Positions 1-11,850 of a stretch of 64,000 bases of DNA are shown here, one piece after another. Location: positions 4,149,001 through 4,213,000 of the forward strand of contig JAYKKI010000064.1 of assembly GCA_039881145.1 (NCBI GenBank), read 5' to 3'. The notes beneath the pieces were generated by a model. That model was not told the origin of the DNA. It saw nothing but the letters and a program-made list of their open reading frames with translations, and did not search any database. The number at the start of each line of letters is the position of its first letter. The first letter of the stretch is position 1. Made by a program: the position numbers and the translations under genes. This DNA comes from Druceiella hillmani. Lineage: Eukaryota > Arthropoda > Insecta > Lepidoptera > Hepialidae.

Positions 1-1265
1 AAATGTTTTTATAATATTGATTTTGATATATTTTGACATATTAGAAAGTTAGTGATTAGCTTATTTACGCATTATAAATGAAAATATGTCTAAAACAATT
101 AAGTAAACAAGATAATTAAATCGGTTTTATGTTATAACTAATTATTTGCATATGCAAGTCGAGTGAGTCTTTTTAATCGCATGGCATGTTTTTACCTCGG
201 CACAACTAATTAAAAAAACACATTGTTTTATGTTAATAAATATCGCTGTTTTTAATTGGGCAGATTTGTAAGTGGAGGACATATAGGGGACTTCCTTTTA
301 AGAACTTATGTAAAGAGTTGCAGGTCAGTCGCAAAAGATGGCCTTAAAGTAAAAACCGTTACAAGACAGTTCAAAATTTAGCATCTGACATTATGTAGAT
401 TTATAAAGCAATCAAAATCAAGTACAGAGCCAGATTTTTTTTTTTTAAAGTGTAAGGATATTTTTGGATTATTATCGGATGAAATAAGAAAAATTATGGA
501 TCTGTGAATTATGGATCCTTTATGGATCTCTTTCCACCCGCAATTCATGAATCTCAGAAAAGCACAGGAGATAAAAATGACTCCACCAATGTGCTAGAAG
601 AAGTGAGGGACAGTTGAGAACATCATTATCGTGGATTGCCTCTCAGTTGGGGACGTTACCACTTTTCTGTGTCGGAAATTGATAATATCCATCAGAAATA
701 ATTTCAGAAATAATACGGTAGTTTCCAAAGTTTTCAAGGACTGGAAATGTCAGACACTGTATAAGAAAATTTGCAGTTCTTATTAACATTTCAGTAAAAG
801 AAGGCTTTGAAATGGAAAAAGAGAAAATATGACACTGATATCTATAAAAATTATTATAAATGCATGATAAAAATAAAGAAAATGAGTTTTACCCTCGAGA
901 AATTAAAATTAATTAAACGAAATTTTACAAGAAGGTAATGGTGGGGGTGCTGGGGTAATTAATAACTTAGAATATCACTTTATTATTTGTTGTGAGCAGA
1001 TAGTCCAATTCACGTCCCGGCCAAGTTTGGATCCAGTGTTTAGAATGTAAGATCTGGAACTATTCGGGATGCCAATTAGATTGACACACAGTTTTTTTTC
1101 TAATTGTAAATGGGGATTTACCCCAAACATATTTTTTTCAACCCTAAATACCTGCAACTGTGGGAGGAGTGTAACATCCTAGTGGAAACTAACAAAATAT
1201 CTGATCCTGTATTTATGCAGAAGATTGACCCGGGCAAAGCATATAAAATAAAAAAGAAAAGAGAT
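1..1265. other. Unassigned AT-rich DNA
   Basis: I see no recognisable gene, RNA or element here. Short open frames exist near 975-1376 on both strands. They overlap each other, lack convincing splice sites, and the plus-strand one runs into the duplicated segment that follows. The first 40 bases resemble the loop side of the hairpin near 12040-12099 (a TAATATT-ATTTTGATAT core), which suggests a weak dispersed repeat. Confidence 0.5.
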
Positions 1266-1720
1266 ACATCTGCAATGCACGAAATTGAACTGATTAATTT
1301 AATACCAAATCTTTCTCATGTTAAGCAACTTAATGCTAGTTTAAAAATGCATTATGAAATCAATATAGACATATGATGTACAACTCTTGAGATTGGTCGA
1401 TAATAATAATTTAGATACAGTACACAGATTTGAAAACAAAGGCCTAGGTATCGTGATTTTGTAAAGAGTGTGAGATTCATGAATATCTCGAATACATCTG
1501 TAATGCACGAAACTGATCTGATTAATTTAATACCAATCCCTTCTCATGCTCAGCAATTAAACGCTGGTATAAAAATTTATTATGAAATCAATATGGATGT
1601 ATGATGTACAACTCTTGAGATTGCTCAATAATAATAATTTAGATATAGCACACAGATTTGAAAACAAACTCCTAGGTACCATGATCTTGTAAGGAGCGTG
1701 AGATTGATGAATATCTCAAA
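1266..1720. repeat. 228-bp direct duplication (two diverged copies)
   Basis: Two adjacent copies start at 'ACATCTGCAATGCACGAAA' (1266) and 'ACATCTGTAATGCACGAAA' (1494), giving a period of 228 bp. Both carry the same landmarks in the same order: 'CTGATTAATTTAATACCAA', 'TTATGAAATCAATAT', 'GATGTACAACTCTTGAGATTG', 'ATAATAATAATTTAGATA' and 'ACACAGATTTGAAAACAAA'. The copies differ by many substitutions, so the duplication is not recent. Any coding sense is broken by stops. It may be the inside of an old transposon, but the family is not recognised. Confidence 0.85.
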
Positions 1721-1943
1721 ACATTTACTATAAAAGAACAATACAAAGAATTCTGTGAAAATTATAAAAAATGATTTAAATATCACACAAACTTTCAAAG
1801 CAGCTGCTAAATACCACTGATGACATCACAAATATCCGAGGAAACTACGTAATGAAATTCGACCAAGCTCACTAGACAGCGGTCTCGTGGATGGTGCTTA
1901 ACCAAGATAGTTGTCTTTTAATTATGCCAACTATCACACAAAT

Positions 1944-2034
1944 CAACAACACAGTTGTCAACAACACAGTTGTGGACAACACAGTTGTGGACAACACAGT
2001 TGTGGACAACACAGTTGTGGACAACACAGTTGTC
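1944..2034. repeat. 15-bp minisatellite, about 6 copies
   Basis: The unit is 'ACAACACAGTTGTGG' with almost no variation after the first copy. The core ACAACACAGTTGT is itself nearly self-complementary (ACAAC...GTTGT). Because 15 is a multiple of three, short open frames with repeated QHSCG or TTQLW peptides cross it. I treat these as by-products. Confidence 0.95.
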
Positions 2035-3154
2035 TTATAATTATGGACATGACTATTATTTCTCTTTCGGACACGTATCCTATCGGCCCTTCTTACGGCT
2101 CAAAAACGCGAACTTCTACATGCACATCTCAACAAACGTGAAGTCTTCCAGATGTAATGTCTTCAGCAGGTTATTACAGCCTAGCGACCTGCGCCTGCTT
2201 CACACGAGTGGGCAGTTTTCTTCACGCATTGATGCATCTGCATTATGTGCTACTGCACATTAGCAGTGAATGTAGATGCTAAAAAAATTGCATCCACCTA
2301 TAAAAATCTGACTGAACACCAGGAAAAGTTCGCGATGATATATACCTATCGTCAATTGGTAAAACACAATAAGCGTTTTGCCAATCCCACAAAGTAGCCG
2401 TGTAAACCCAGCTGTTTTTACAGCTTAATTTTTATAAATAAATATTTGTTTAATGAAAAATCGCATTTTTAACATCAGGGTGCAATCAAACTCACGGGTG
2501 TACCCCGGTGTAGCGTTTGGTTTCGCCGAAGATCGTCATTTTTTTTAGATTCTTGACACTTTCTGGCTCTGTTTTTAGTTTGCATTTTCTGACTCGAATA
2601 TGTCATTGTACAATGCGCTTTGATTATTAAACATTTGGTTTACCGCATTTCAATGTCGCTCCTAAATAGATGACCGTATAGAACTTTTAAAATCACGTCA
2701 ATGCAACGAACTTTAGAGGCGATACGACATAAATTGCTCGGGTGAACATTAATTTCGAGAACGCTCACCTCGCCGCAGCGGGACGCTTCGTCTGTAGGGT
2801 GCCGCCGCGTCGACTCAAAGGGGAACACCCACGCCGTGTGCTATTGTAGACAGGACAATTTACAGTTTAGTATTGCAAATTTTTGTAGGTTCATTGAAGG
2901 TTCCTGCTGAGATTGGAATAATGAGCACTCGGACCGTGGGGTGGACATTTTGGAGAGATGGAATTTTTTTCACTTCATTAAAAGGCAACTTTCATTATTT
3001 TTTCTTTATTTAATTGAAAGAAAACACGTACTAGATATAGATCCGGTTATTAAGAAAGGGCTCCCATGATTTATTTCGAAAAAAATCGATTTAACAAATT
3101 TTTGTCCATGTTAATGGTTTTTTCCAATTAGCCACTTGATATAGTTTTTAGTAT
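2035..3154. other. Non-repetitive stretch with a GC-richer island (2500-2950)
   Basis: This stretch has no gene that can be supported. The part from 2500 to 2950 is clearly more complex and richer in CpG than its surroundings. It has CGCC, CGCG and GTCGAC words near 2765-2830 and a TCF-like CTTTGAT at about 2619. It is a candidate regulatory island. A segment at 2334-2385 ('TATCGTCAAT' then 'CACAATAAGCGTTTT') resembles the left edge of the 183-bp array at 20727-20775, so part of this region is a diverged dispersed copy. Confidence 0.4.
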
Positions 3155-3388
3155 TGAATATATTTGGCGTTAATTTTGTAGAAATTCACAATTAAATGAA
3201 ACTACGTGATGTAGTATTTTTTTTACTTAAATTTCTTTATCACGACCTAGGTTTCGTTGTATTATAACATCTTCAGGTGGGTAGCAAAGATCTTTGCTAA
3301 TAGCCCACCTGAAGATGTAATACAACGAAACCTAGGTCGTGGTAAAGAACTTAAAGAAAGTAGAAATAATACTACATCACGTATTGAA
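3155..3388. mobile_element. Long-hairpin element, copy 1 (fixed end left, right arm truncated)
   Basis: This is a near-perfect inverted repeat. The left arm runs through 'GAAACTACGTGATGTAGTA', 'CACGACCTAGGTTTCG' and 'ACATCTTCAGGTGGG'. It folds at about 3285-3300 ('AGCAAAGATCTTTGCT') and the right arm is the reverse complement. The left side extends outward to 'AATATATTTGGCGTTAATTTT'. The right arm stops early at 'TACTACATCACGT', losing the matching outer segment. The sequence 'GTATTG' lies at both borders. It belongs to the same family as 26284-26560 and 41066-41342. It has no coding capacity. Confidence 0.9.
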
Positions 3389-4964
3389 TAATTTTTAGTC
3401 TCAAAATACTTTTTTCTTTTTAAGCATTTATTACGTAAACATGAACAAAGACATTGTGAAACAGGGCTATAATAAAAAAAATAAATTAACGAAAAAAAAC
3501 TTAGCAAACAGGCTTTGGAAATTTTATATTTGATATCCGGTTTAAAAAAAATCGCATATAAACTTTACCCAATATAATACTCAAAACATTATTTATCTGC
3601 GCATTTATACGTCTATCACAGTCTAAAGCCGGAATTTGATAAAGGAACGAAATCTAGACACTTTGGATAACCAAAATATGGGAGATTCAAAAAATGTATT
3701 GATCTTCCGATAAATTTTGAATGACAAAAGTTTGCAAGGTGGTAATTGTCCATTTTTTCAATCATGCGTAGAATCGTACGGATGAATTTTTGGGCAAATC
3801 AAAAATGTAATTTTTTTATTAAATATTATGTCGCACAGTGTCTAAAATCGTTTTAAAAATTTAATCCAAAAGTTTTATTCTCCCCACAATCCCCTCCTTT
3901 GTCCCACCTTAGCTTTATTTTCAAAACTAGTAATGTAGAATTGAAAATGGAAATTTTCATAAAATTTAGAGTTAGAAATATGAATATAGTTTATAAAAAT
4001 ACTATTACCATTTTTCTAAAAAGCTTTATGGAATTTCGCCGTTAATTTATTGCGAAATTAACGGCGACAAAATAATCTTAATAATTGATAAAAGAAAAAA
4101 ATGTGTGACGCAGACGAATGACTTTTATAGGTGGTAAAAATAAAGTAAGTTTTTTGGACAAAGTAACTAGCCGAGTCTCCAACGACTCAATGCATACGTC
4201 AAGAGGCTTTCGCCGCCGACTAATTATCTCCCATCTCCGCTAGCGCGTGTCCAGTCGCATGTTCTGTCCTTTTCTCCATTAGCGCATTTTACTTGTTACT
4301 TTCGGATCGGTGGGAGTCGGCCAGAATTGTACCTACTTCAGTGTAAAACCGATTTTTGTGGGAATATGTCCCACGGTTTTACAACGTGCGTTTAATTATT
4401 AAATAATATATCATATGTTTAATTTTCTTCGACCATTGTTGGACCGATTATTATAAACCCTCTGTGTTGGGCGTTATGCGGCCAGCAAAATTAATTTTAA
4501 TAGATATAACTTATAATATTGTGGTGCCATTAATTTAAAGTTGTCTAATATTTTTAATTTTAAAACACCCCAACTAATGACAACTAGTTTCTTTTCCCTG
4601 TATTTTTATGTGTAAAGTTAGTATTTTTAGTTGTTAACATAAGAAATAGAAGGAGCTCTCAATACAGCTCTACATTAAATAATTTGTTATCTGTATTTAA
4701 AATAAAGTATGTGTGTCCTTAAAAATAAAATATTGGGAGAGAGGAGATGGATATACAAACTAAACTTTGGGTGTCTGTAAAAATAAAATATTGGAGTTGG
4801 ATGAAGGATTTATGAATGTCTTACAATTGTTAGAATTGGTAACCCAACTTCGATCGAGTTTTCTCGAAAATGGTAGGAGGTATTTTGAAGTAATATTAGT
4901 TTTTTAAGATATGTGAACTAAATGTATTCAATAATTTAATTATATTGCAACGATAACACACAAA
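3389..4964. other. AT-rich DNA with one hairpin and a small GC-richer island
   Basis: No gene is seen. The stretch 4165-4345 is less AT-rich ('CTTTCGCCGCCGACTAATTATC', 'GCTAGCGCGTGTCC') and does not match the repeats elsewhere in the window. It could be regulatory. The rest is AT-rich, with two near-copies of a 'GTAAAAATAAAATATTGG' type phrase around 4715-4795. Confidence 0.4.
4037..4066. repeat. Perfect 12-bp-arm hairpin
   Basis: The arms are CGCCGTTAATTT and AAATTAACGGCG, separated by 6 bases (ATTGCG), with no mismatch. It may be the remains of a foldback element. No terminator role is expected in this genome. Confidence 0.9.
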
Positions 4965-5112
4965 TTTACAGTATAACCATTTAAATCAACAGATGGCACT
5001 ACATGTATTCTAATGCGCGCAATGAAGTTTTTCACCTCGACATATATTGGTGAAATGGCCATAGCCAAAGTGAAGTGTAGTTATAAAAAATAGCATCGGT
5101 TGTCTGCACGTA
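4965..5112. repeat. Dispersed repeat family R1, copy 1
   Basis: It matches 45850-46010 on the same strand. Shared phrases are 'ATCAA(C/T)AGATGGC(A/G)CTA', 'GCGCAATGAAGTTTTTCA', 'CATATATTG', 'GAAATGG', 'AAAGTGTAG' and then 'AAAATA(G/A)C(A/G)'. It is probably a SINE or the 3' end of a LINE. The family was not identified. Confidence 0.8.
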
Positions 5113-5710
5113 TGAAGTCGAGGGCCCAGCTAGTTCTAGCAACTAGCTGCGCTCTCAGCATTACAGAGACTGATTAAGCCTCGAGCTGAGGTTGAAAAAG
5201 GGACAATTAATTCACCAAGGGCTTACAGCACTTGGTCTTCATTTATCAAGTGATTACGACCTGCTATTGTGCCAACTAATTTAAACCTGGATAATACTGA
5301 GTTACATAATTATCAGTTAATCTTGCTACTTGATCTAGGCTGCTAATTCATCAACGCGGGTTTCTACATATGATCCTAGATGTTACTTTACCTACATTTT
5401 ATCTTTTTAGATCGACGATACTGCATTCAATAGACATAATCATCAATCAGACAGTAGAGAAATCTCGTATTTTTTCATGAAAAGTTAGGTTATTTTTCAT
5501 AATAGATTGTAAATGTAATTTCTACGGAATTCTTTGAACTAGCGAGATAAGACAAAGTGCAGATTGTGTCTCGTTATATCATCCATCCACAGATGTACCA
5601 TATTAATACATGATGATCACAGGCTCGACAGGGTCATCGAAAAATGACGTAAACCTCGATAAGAAGGAAAAAGCCATTCATTTTGACTGTAGAACGATTG
5701 TTAATGTTTG
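5113..5710. other. Unassigned unique sequence
   Basis: A small imperfect palindrome 'AGCTAGTTCTAGCAACTAGCT' lies near 5127-5148, in a moderately GC-rich patch (5110-5210). No gene is seen. Confidence 0.4.
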
Positions 5711-5780
5711 TTAACAGTTTATTTTTAATTAATTTAGACAGTGTAGCCACCGTCTAAATTAATTAAAAATAAACTGTTAA
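5711..5780. repeat. Perfect 29-bp-arm hairpin
   Basis: The arms at 5711-5739 and 5752-5780 are exact reverse complements around a 12-base loop (AGTGTAGCCACC). The right arm plus loop resembles 62435-62474 ('GTGTAGCCA' then 'ATTAAAAATAAACTGTCAA'). So one half exists elsewhere without its partner. This looks like a dispersed repeat end that was duplicated in inverted orientation here. Confidence 0.95.
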
Positions 5781-6065
5781 AAAAGGAAGAGGCATTGATT
5801 GTTTTTTTTAATCGTTTCTACAAAGTTATTATGCATTCCATTCAATTTTTTTGTTGTTTTTATTGCCAATTAACAATTCTTTATAATTTAAAAATTATAA
5901 CATAGGCGCATTTATGAGGATAGCTTTTTTTGTATTATGGCTACAAATTTTAATTTAATTTTTTCCTCTTTATATAACATGTTATATTCGTATAAAACAA
6001 GTGAGAAAATGGCTCCAGATAGCCTTCATACACGGACTGCAATGGAAAAGATAAAGAGTGAATGA
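5781..6065. other. Unassigned AT-rich DNA
   Basis: No recognisable feature was found. It forms the left flank of the 18-bp array. Confidence 0.4.
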
Positions 6066-6575
6066 AAGCATGTTTATAAAAGATATAATATATATAAAAG
6101 ATATAATATATACAAAAGATACAATATATATAAAAGATATAATATATATAAAAGATATAATATATATAAAAAATATAATATATATAAAAGATACAATATA
6201 TATAAAAGATATAATATATATAAAATATATAATATATATAAAAGATATAATATATATAAAAGATACAATATATATAAAAGATATAATATATATAAAAGAT
6301 ATAATATATATAAAAGATATAATATATATAAAAGATATAATATATATAAAAGATACAATATATATAAAAGATATAATATATATAAAAGGTATAATATATA
6401 TAAAAGATATAATATATATAAAAGATATAATATATATAAAAGATATAATATATATAAAAGATATAATATATATAAAAGATACAATATATATAAAAGATAT
6501 AATATATATGAAAGATATAATATATATAAAAGATATAATATGTATAAAAGATATAATATATATAAAAGATATAGT
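6066..6575. repeat. 18-bp minisatellite, about 28 copies
   Basis: The unit is 'AAAGATATAATATATATA', with scattered variants (AAAGATACAATA, AAAAATATAATA, AAAGGTATAATA). The period is a multiple of three, so one plus frame reads repeated KDIIYI (173 codons, 6058-6579) and a minus frame reads LYLLYI (136 codons). There is no promoter, splice site or non-repetitive coding flank, so I do not call a protein. The unit shares AAAGATATA and the 18-bp period with the array at 23626-24312. Confidence 0.97.
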
Positions 6576-7044
6576 TTAATTAAAAACCAGGCGGTTATTT
6601 ACTTTCTTAGGGCCATTTTTACAGCTCTAAATATATACCTATTTAACTTTACGTCATTAGTGCTTAATATTATGTCATAGTTATAATTTTAGCATTTAAT
6701 ATCATATCGTTAGCATTTAATATCATGTTACAATCATTATTTTGGCATTTAATATCATGTGATAATTATTGTTTTCCATTTTCATATTCCACCTATAAGT
6801 ACTTCCATAGATGTCAGAGTATGTGAAAAAGTAGTGATAATTCTTTTCTTTGCTTTGTTTGTTTATTTCTGTGTTTTTGTTTCGTGTGTGTCGATTGACA
6901 CACCATTTGGTGAATGAAGAGAACCTCTCCGAGGTTTAGTGACTATGGGAAGGGAGGAGCAGCATACTTAAGACAATTCTACGCGGGTAAAACCATGGGG
7001 CATAGCTAGATATCAATATATACCCATCCAAAGTTGTTTTGTTA
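6576..7044. other. Unassigned; short repeated phrase and two small stem-loops
   Basis: The phrase 'GCATTTAATATCATGT' recurs three to four times between 6660 and 6770. Two adjacent small stem-loops follow: GTGTGTC-GATT-GACACAC near 6885-6902 and AACCTC-TCC-GAGGTT near 6922-6936. The GC-richer block 6900-7010 ends with 'GGGGCATAGCTAG'. It may be a fragment of a dispersed element of unknown family. Confidence 0.4.
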
Positions 7045-8200
7045 AGTCTATTGAATTCGATTTGTGAAAAAATTCAATCTATGTGAATCTTGTCAAATTC
7101 GTTTTATGAGTGAAGTTCAATATGTTTGAATCTCGTTGAATCTTAATTTTGAAAAGAGTTCCATCTATTTGAATCTCTTAAAATTCGATATCTGAAAAAA
7201 GTTCAGTCTATTTGAATCTCATTGAATTCGATTTATGAAAAAAGTTTAATCTATATTAATCTCATAGAATTCGACTTTTGAAAAATGTTCAATCTGTTTT
7301 TTTTACGTTCGTTGAATTCATTTATAAAAATAATTCAGTCTATTTCAATCTTGTTGAATTCATATTATGGAAAAATTTCAATGCATTTGAATCTCGTTGA
7401 ATTCAATTTATGTGACAGTTCAATATATTTGAATCTCGTTGAATTCGATTTATTGAATTTGTTTTATGAAAAAAAAGTTTAATCTATATGAATCTCGTTA
7501 AATCGTTTCATGAAGAAAGTTCAATCTATTTGAATCTCGTTGAATTCAATTTATAATAAAAGTTCAATCTGAATCTCGTTGATTTCGGTTTATGAAAAAA
7601 AATATTAATCTATTTGCATCTCGTTGAATTCGATTAATGAAAAAAGTTTAATCTGTTTAAATCTCATCAAATTCGTTTTATGAATAAAGTTTAATCTATT
7701 TGAATCTCGTTGAATTCGATTTATGAAAAAGTTTAATCTGTTTAAATCTCATCAAATTCGTTTTATGAATAAAGTTCAATCTATTTGAATCTCGTTGAAT
7801 TCGATTTATGAAAAAAGTTTAATCTGTTTAAATCTCATCAAATTCGTTTTATGAATAAAATTCAATCTATTTGAATCTGGCTGAATTCGTTTTATGAAAA
7901 AAAATTAATTAATTTGAATCTTGATGAATTCGATTTATGAAAAAAGTTCAATCTATTTGCATCTCGTTAAATTCAATTTATTGAAAAAGTGCAATCTGTT
8001 TAAATCTCATCAAATTCGATTTATGAATAAAGTTCAATCTGTTTGAATCTTGTTGAATTCGTTTTATGAAAAAAAAGATGAATCTATTTGCATCTTGTTG
8101 AATTCGATTTATGAAAAAAGTTTAATCTGTTTGAATCTTGTTGAATTCGTTTTATGAAAAACAATTAATTTATTTGTATCTCGCTGAATTCTATTTAAAA
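7045..8200. repeat. 43-bp satellite array, about 27 copies, partly dimeric
   Basis: The consensus unit contains 'TTCAATCTATTTGAATCTCG', 'TTGAATTCGATTTATGAAAAA'. Within about 7630-7870, two sub-types alternate: one with 'GTTTAATCTGTTTAAATCTC / ATCAAATTCGTTTTATGAATA' and one with 'TTCAATCTATTTGAATCTCG'. This gives an 86-bp two-unit block. The edges are more diverged than the centre. There is no coding content. Confidence 0.95.
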
Positions 8201-8883
8201 TTAGATCTATTTAGAATTACGAACATAGATAAAAATTTAATTCAGGTAATGCCGGGTATCAGCTGCTAGTATCTGAATGAAAAATAGACTCCTATCGGCG
8301 GAGATTTTTTAAAACCACGGCTTTGCTCATGTAAACTAAAAACTTAATGTATTCTCTCTCACATAAGTACGGTTTATTCATCCTGATCGCTTTGAATTGC
8401 ATTGTTCGTTAACACACGTGATGGCTATGCAGCAATGATCTCGACTTCACACAGCGAGTCAAGAACGAGATGCGCTGTAAGAAACTATGATTGACTCGAG
8501 ACCCCTCGGTCTTGTTAGCACGCGCCTTATACAGCGCGCGGCGAGAAAAAGCGCTCCCAGTTGAGGGAGGAGTGGGTTATAGGTGGCAAGCGAGTATTGA
8601 GATATTCCTATAATATAATGTTACAAATTTTGAATGAGTTAACTCTGCTTAGTCTATAAAAATCTACAGAAAAAGAAACAAACAGAAAACTGGAAAAAAA
8701 TGGAAATTGTATCTAGTTATTAAGAAACTTTTCTTGTTAAGTAAATTTGTATTTTCTTTCAATTGTTTTTCCTTTCTATTAGTAAATCATATAATTATTG
8801 TCTCATAGTTTTTTACTTATTTGGATTTGTCATATAAACAACAACAACAATCGTCATATAAATAATTGTCAAAATTGTAACGC
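8201..8883. other. Non-repetitive sequence with GC-richer block
   Basis: The block 8240-8600 has a complex, more GC-rich composition, with 'CTTATACAGCGCGCGGCGAG' at about 8527 and an ACACACGTGATGG E-box-like word at about 8411. No gene structure was found. It could be a regulatory island or an unrecognised transposon piece. Confidence 0.35.
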
Positions 8884-9270
8884 GATAACAAGCCATCAGT
8901 TATTTTTCTTTTGCACGCACAAAGTTTTCTATTTTCTTTTGGTTCGAATCTACCGATGACCTTGAAAATATTTTTTAGTCAGTTTTAGCGACAGTCATTA
9001 TTATTGAATGGGATCTTTGTGAAAAATCTCGAACATTTGCGAATCGTCATCTTTCATCCAATGGGTCTTAACTATTTTTTTTCTGATAATAAGCCATTAG
9101 TTATTTTTCTTTTGCACGCACAAAGTTTTTCTATTTTCTTTTGGTTCCAATCTACAGATGACCTTGAAAATATTCATTAGTCATTTTTAGTGAAAATAAA
9201 TATTATTGAATGGGAGCTTCGTGAAAAATCTCGAATATTTGCGAATCGTTGCCTTTCATCGAATGAATAT
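8884..9270. repeat. 201-bp direct duplication
   Basis: Two adjacent copies begin at 'CGATAACAAGCCATCAGTTA' (about 8884) and 'TGATAATAAGCCATTAGTTA' (about 9085). Shared landmarks are 'TTGCACGCACAAAG', 'TTCTTTTGGTT', 'GATGACCTTGAAAATATT', 'GAATGGGA' and 'GTGAAAAATCTCGAA'. The copies have diverged at many positions. Confidence 0.9.
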
Positions 9271-9640
9271 TTTTTAATTCATTTTTTTCCATGAACTTCT
9301 GTACATCAATTTTAATAACTTTAGGGTTTCGTTAATTAGTTTTTACACAGTCAATTTTTGAGATTTTTTTATGATTCTCTGGTTTCAGTAATATGGAAAA
9401 GGTAAAAATATATTTTCATTAAAACAATTTTCCAAAGTGCTCCTGTTTAACTCTTAATTAATCTCAATATAATGTTTAAATAATGTTTTATTTTATATTG
9501 CTAATTATTAATTTACTAATTATAAATATGCTAATGGGAAGAAAAATGAATATCTGGGCAAATTATTTTATGTACTTTTTATATAATTATATTTTATAAA
9601 GTATAATTTCCCAGCATTCTAATAAAGTAAACATTATATA

Positions 9641-9643
<3 letters not shown>

Positions 9644-9698
<55 letters not shown>
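9644..9698. repeat. (TA)n microsatellite
   Basis: This is a nearly pure TA run. It directly abuts the 'CTAGCGTGACCCGTGCGAAG' repeat that follows. Confidence 0.97.
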
Positions 9699-9699
<1 letters not shown>

Positions 9700-9960
9700 T
9701 AGCGTGACCCGTGCGAAGTCTTCGCATTATTTATTCCATTATGAAGCTCAGATAACAGATCAAACAAATATTTTACTAAAATTGACATATAGAGGCGCAA
9801 GTATCAAAAGCATTGAGCTAAAGCGCCACTTTATTTATACGTGAGTGGATTTGAAATTAAACAAAAATTTTACCGACCGTCAATCATATTGACGTTGAGC
9901 CATTAGATGGCAACATTGCTGTTTTGTGTATTTAATTTTAATAATTAATTAATTTGCAAA
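9699..9960. repeat. Dispersed repeat family R2 ('CTAG-TGACxCGTGCGAAGTCTTCGCA'), copy 1
   Basis: It starts 'CTAGCGTGACCCGTGCGAAG' followed by 'TCTTCGCA', directly after a TA run. The same head occurs at 15176-15205 ('CTAGCTGACTCGTGCGAAGT'). The core GTGCGAAG-T-CTTCGCA is palindromic. An 'AGATGGCAAC' word lies further on. Such heads are common in insect non-LTR or SINE-like repeats. The family call is from memory. Confidence 0.65.
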
Positions 9961-10104
9961 AAATAGCAATAATACATTTTTCAGTTGTGGATGCCGGTAG
10001 AGCAAGCAATTATCTATAAAATGATATATAATTTATGTGGATTAGTTGTGAGGTTTTTTCTAAAAAGGGAGTGTAAAATCTTAACCTTAGCGTATTAATA
10101 TATA

Positions 10105-10119
10105 TGATGATGATGATGA

Positions 10120-10157
<38 letters not shown>

Positions 10158-10158
10158 G

Positions 10159-10213
<55 letters not shown>
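10105..10213. repeat. (ATG)n then (TA)n microsatellite
   Basis: A short (GAT)n run (10105-10121) leads into a long TA run interrupted once by ATGTATGT. Confidence 0.97.
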
Positions 10214-10215
<2 letters not shown>

Positions 10216-11460
10216 CGCTTCTGTCATAAACAATGCCATCAATACCTAGTTAATTTAGAAATTATCTGGCTATACTTCAGACTTTATAAATAATTTTAAC
10301 GTTGGTGAACTTTATTCTTATTTTCGCCTTTAATGTTATTTATATTTTAAAAATATAGATATATTGCTAGAAGTATTTAATCTGTCTGCCTCTATAAGCA
10401 TATTTTTTTAAATGAGTGGAACTAATTATTTTATTATGGTGCCTTCCTTTGGAGTTGGTTCCATTTCTTTATCATTTTTTTGAAGTCACCATTTTACGCT
10501 TCTTAAACTTATAACCATAATGGGTTTACTTCGTCATACTTTAGAATATGTCAGATTTTCGTCATCATTTTAAATATTTTTTTCTTGTTTTAATATAGAG
10601 AAACAAAATAACAATTTAATTCAAATTGGTCGGGCCCTAAATATTTTTAATAGAGAAACACAAATAGGTACACATCGAATATTCAAATTATAAGTTGATC
10701 TCTGGATTAATTATAGTGTGGTAAATTAACAAGTAAATAAAATAATTAATATATGATAACATGAATAAAAAATAAAAAATAAAATGAATAAACTATAATA
10801 ATTTGTCCTAAAACGGAAACCTCAGGGACATTGAAGCCAAGATAGAAGCAGAACGACCCGGACTGGAGCTGTAGACGCAGCGTGCTGCAGGAGGTGGAAG
10901 AACCAGGGATGGGGTGGGAGAAACTGAAGAATCAGCCGCAAAATTGGTTATGGTGGTAGAGAAGTTTTTGGGATCTCCAAGCTTGATGGTCTCTATGGTC
11001 GATAATCTGATATATTTTTATCCATAATTGTCCCTGTAATTCAGTATGTGATAAATTCAAAAATTCTGAATTAAATTTAAATGGAAAAAATATGTCGGTA
11101 TAGCTTATTTTAAAAGGAAATTTTTTTTTAATATTTTTTTATAATTTCACACTTTCGATATTTTAAATTTATTTGCACAAATTATTATATACCTTTAATT
11201 AAAGATTAAAATTAAATAAATTGTTTTAGTTAATTTTTTAAACTCTAAATATTATAGTTATTTAAAACGTTCAATATTACGCAGCTTTTCAATCATATGT
11301 ACTATAAAGTTGACAGAAAAGCATTTATTTAAAAAAAAAAAAATTATTTTAAATTTCTGATGATTTGTTCATCTTTCGGTATGGCTTTTGCAGATTAAAT
11401 AACCGACATTTTAGATTTAATAGCAATGCATAATAAATTAGGTTGACTTTTCTATCGTAA
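10214..11460. other. Unassigned AT-rich DNA with a GC-richer patch at 10820-10990
   Basis: The patch 10820-10990 reads in one plus frame as a basic/acidic peptide (RDIEAKIEAERPGLEL, stop, then AAGGGRTRDGVGETEESAAK). It could be a decayed coding end of a transposon, but I cannot assign it. The remainder is AT-rich with nothing recognised. Confidence 0.3.
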
Positions 11461-11479
11461 GAATGAAGATAATTAAAAA

Positions 11480-11850
11480 AATTAAATATTACCACACTTC
11501 CCTTCGTTCCCCAATTCTTCAATCAACGAACCAAGCGTACAACAAGCGAGTCGAAACAAAAATTCAACCGTCCCATTATACACGCGGCAACAACAAGCCG
11601 AGACTCCATAAACAAACACACAATCAAACAAGAATAAACAAACCAATACAGCTAACGAAATAATAACTTTATACAATAAACAATTGCGGCTGTGCGACTG
11701 ACGGGTGACTGTGTAGCAGGCTATGTCAATCCGGCCGCCATCGCTGATTGTCTCGACTTGTTTATTGTTTGGCGTTTGTATTTTTATTTTGGTAGAACCT
11801 TGTTTATTGTTTATTTGTCTTGTTTGAATGCTTTCGAGCAAGTGAAGCGT
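11480..11850. promoter_or_regulatory. Candidate regulatory island with forkhead/Sox-like words
   Basis: This is complex, non-repetitive sequence. Several TGTTTATT or ATAAACA words match forkhead-type sites: about 11606 and 11635 ('ATAAACA'), 11670-11680 ('ACAATAAACAATTG'), 11759 ('TTGTTTATTGTTTGG') and 11803 ('TTGTTTATTGTTTATTTG'). Embedded ATTGTT/AACAAT words are Sox-like. A minus-strand open frame (11841-11482, 119 codons) crosses it with a hydrophobic, Cys-rich middle. I judge it fortuitous because it has no homologue I recognise. The regulatory role is inference. Confidence 0.3.

Noticed and set aside
6058..6579. 173-codon plus frame with KDIIYI repeats
   Set aside because: It is a direct consequence of an 18-bp array; the minus strand is open too. 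There is no start context, promoter or non-repetitive coding flank.
11482..11841. 119-codon minus frame with a hydrophobic Cys-rich middle
   Set aside because: There is no recognisable family and no splice or start support, and the local composition explains the hydrophobic stretch. It could be revisited if transcripts exist.
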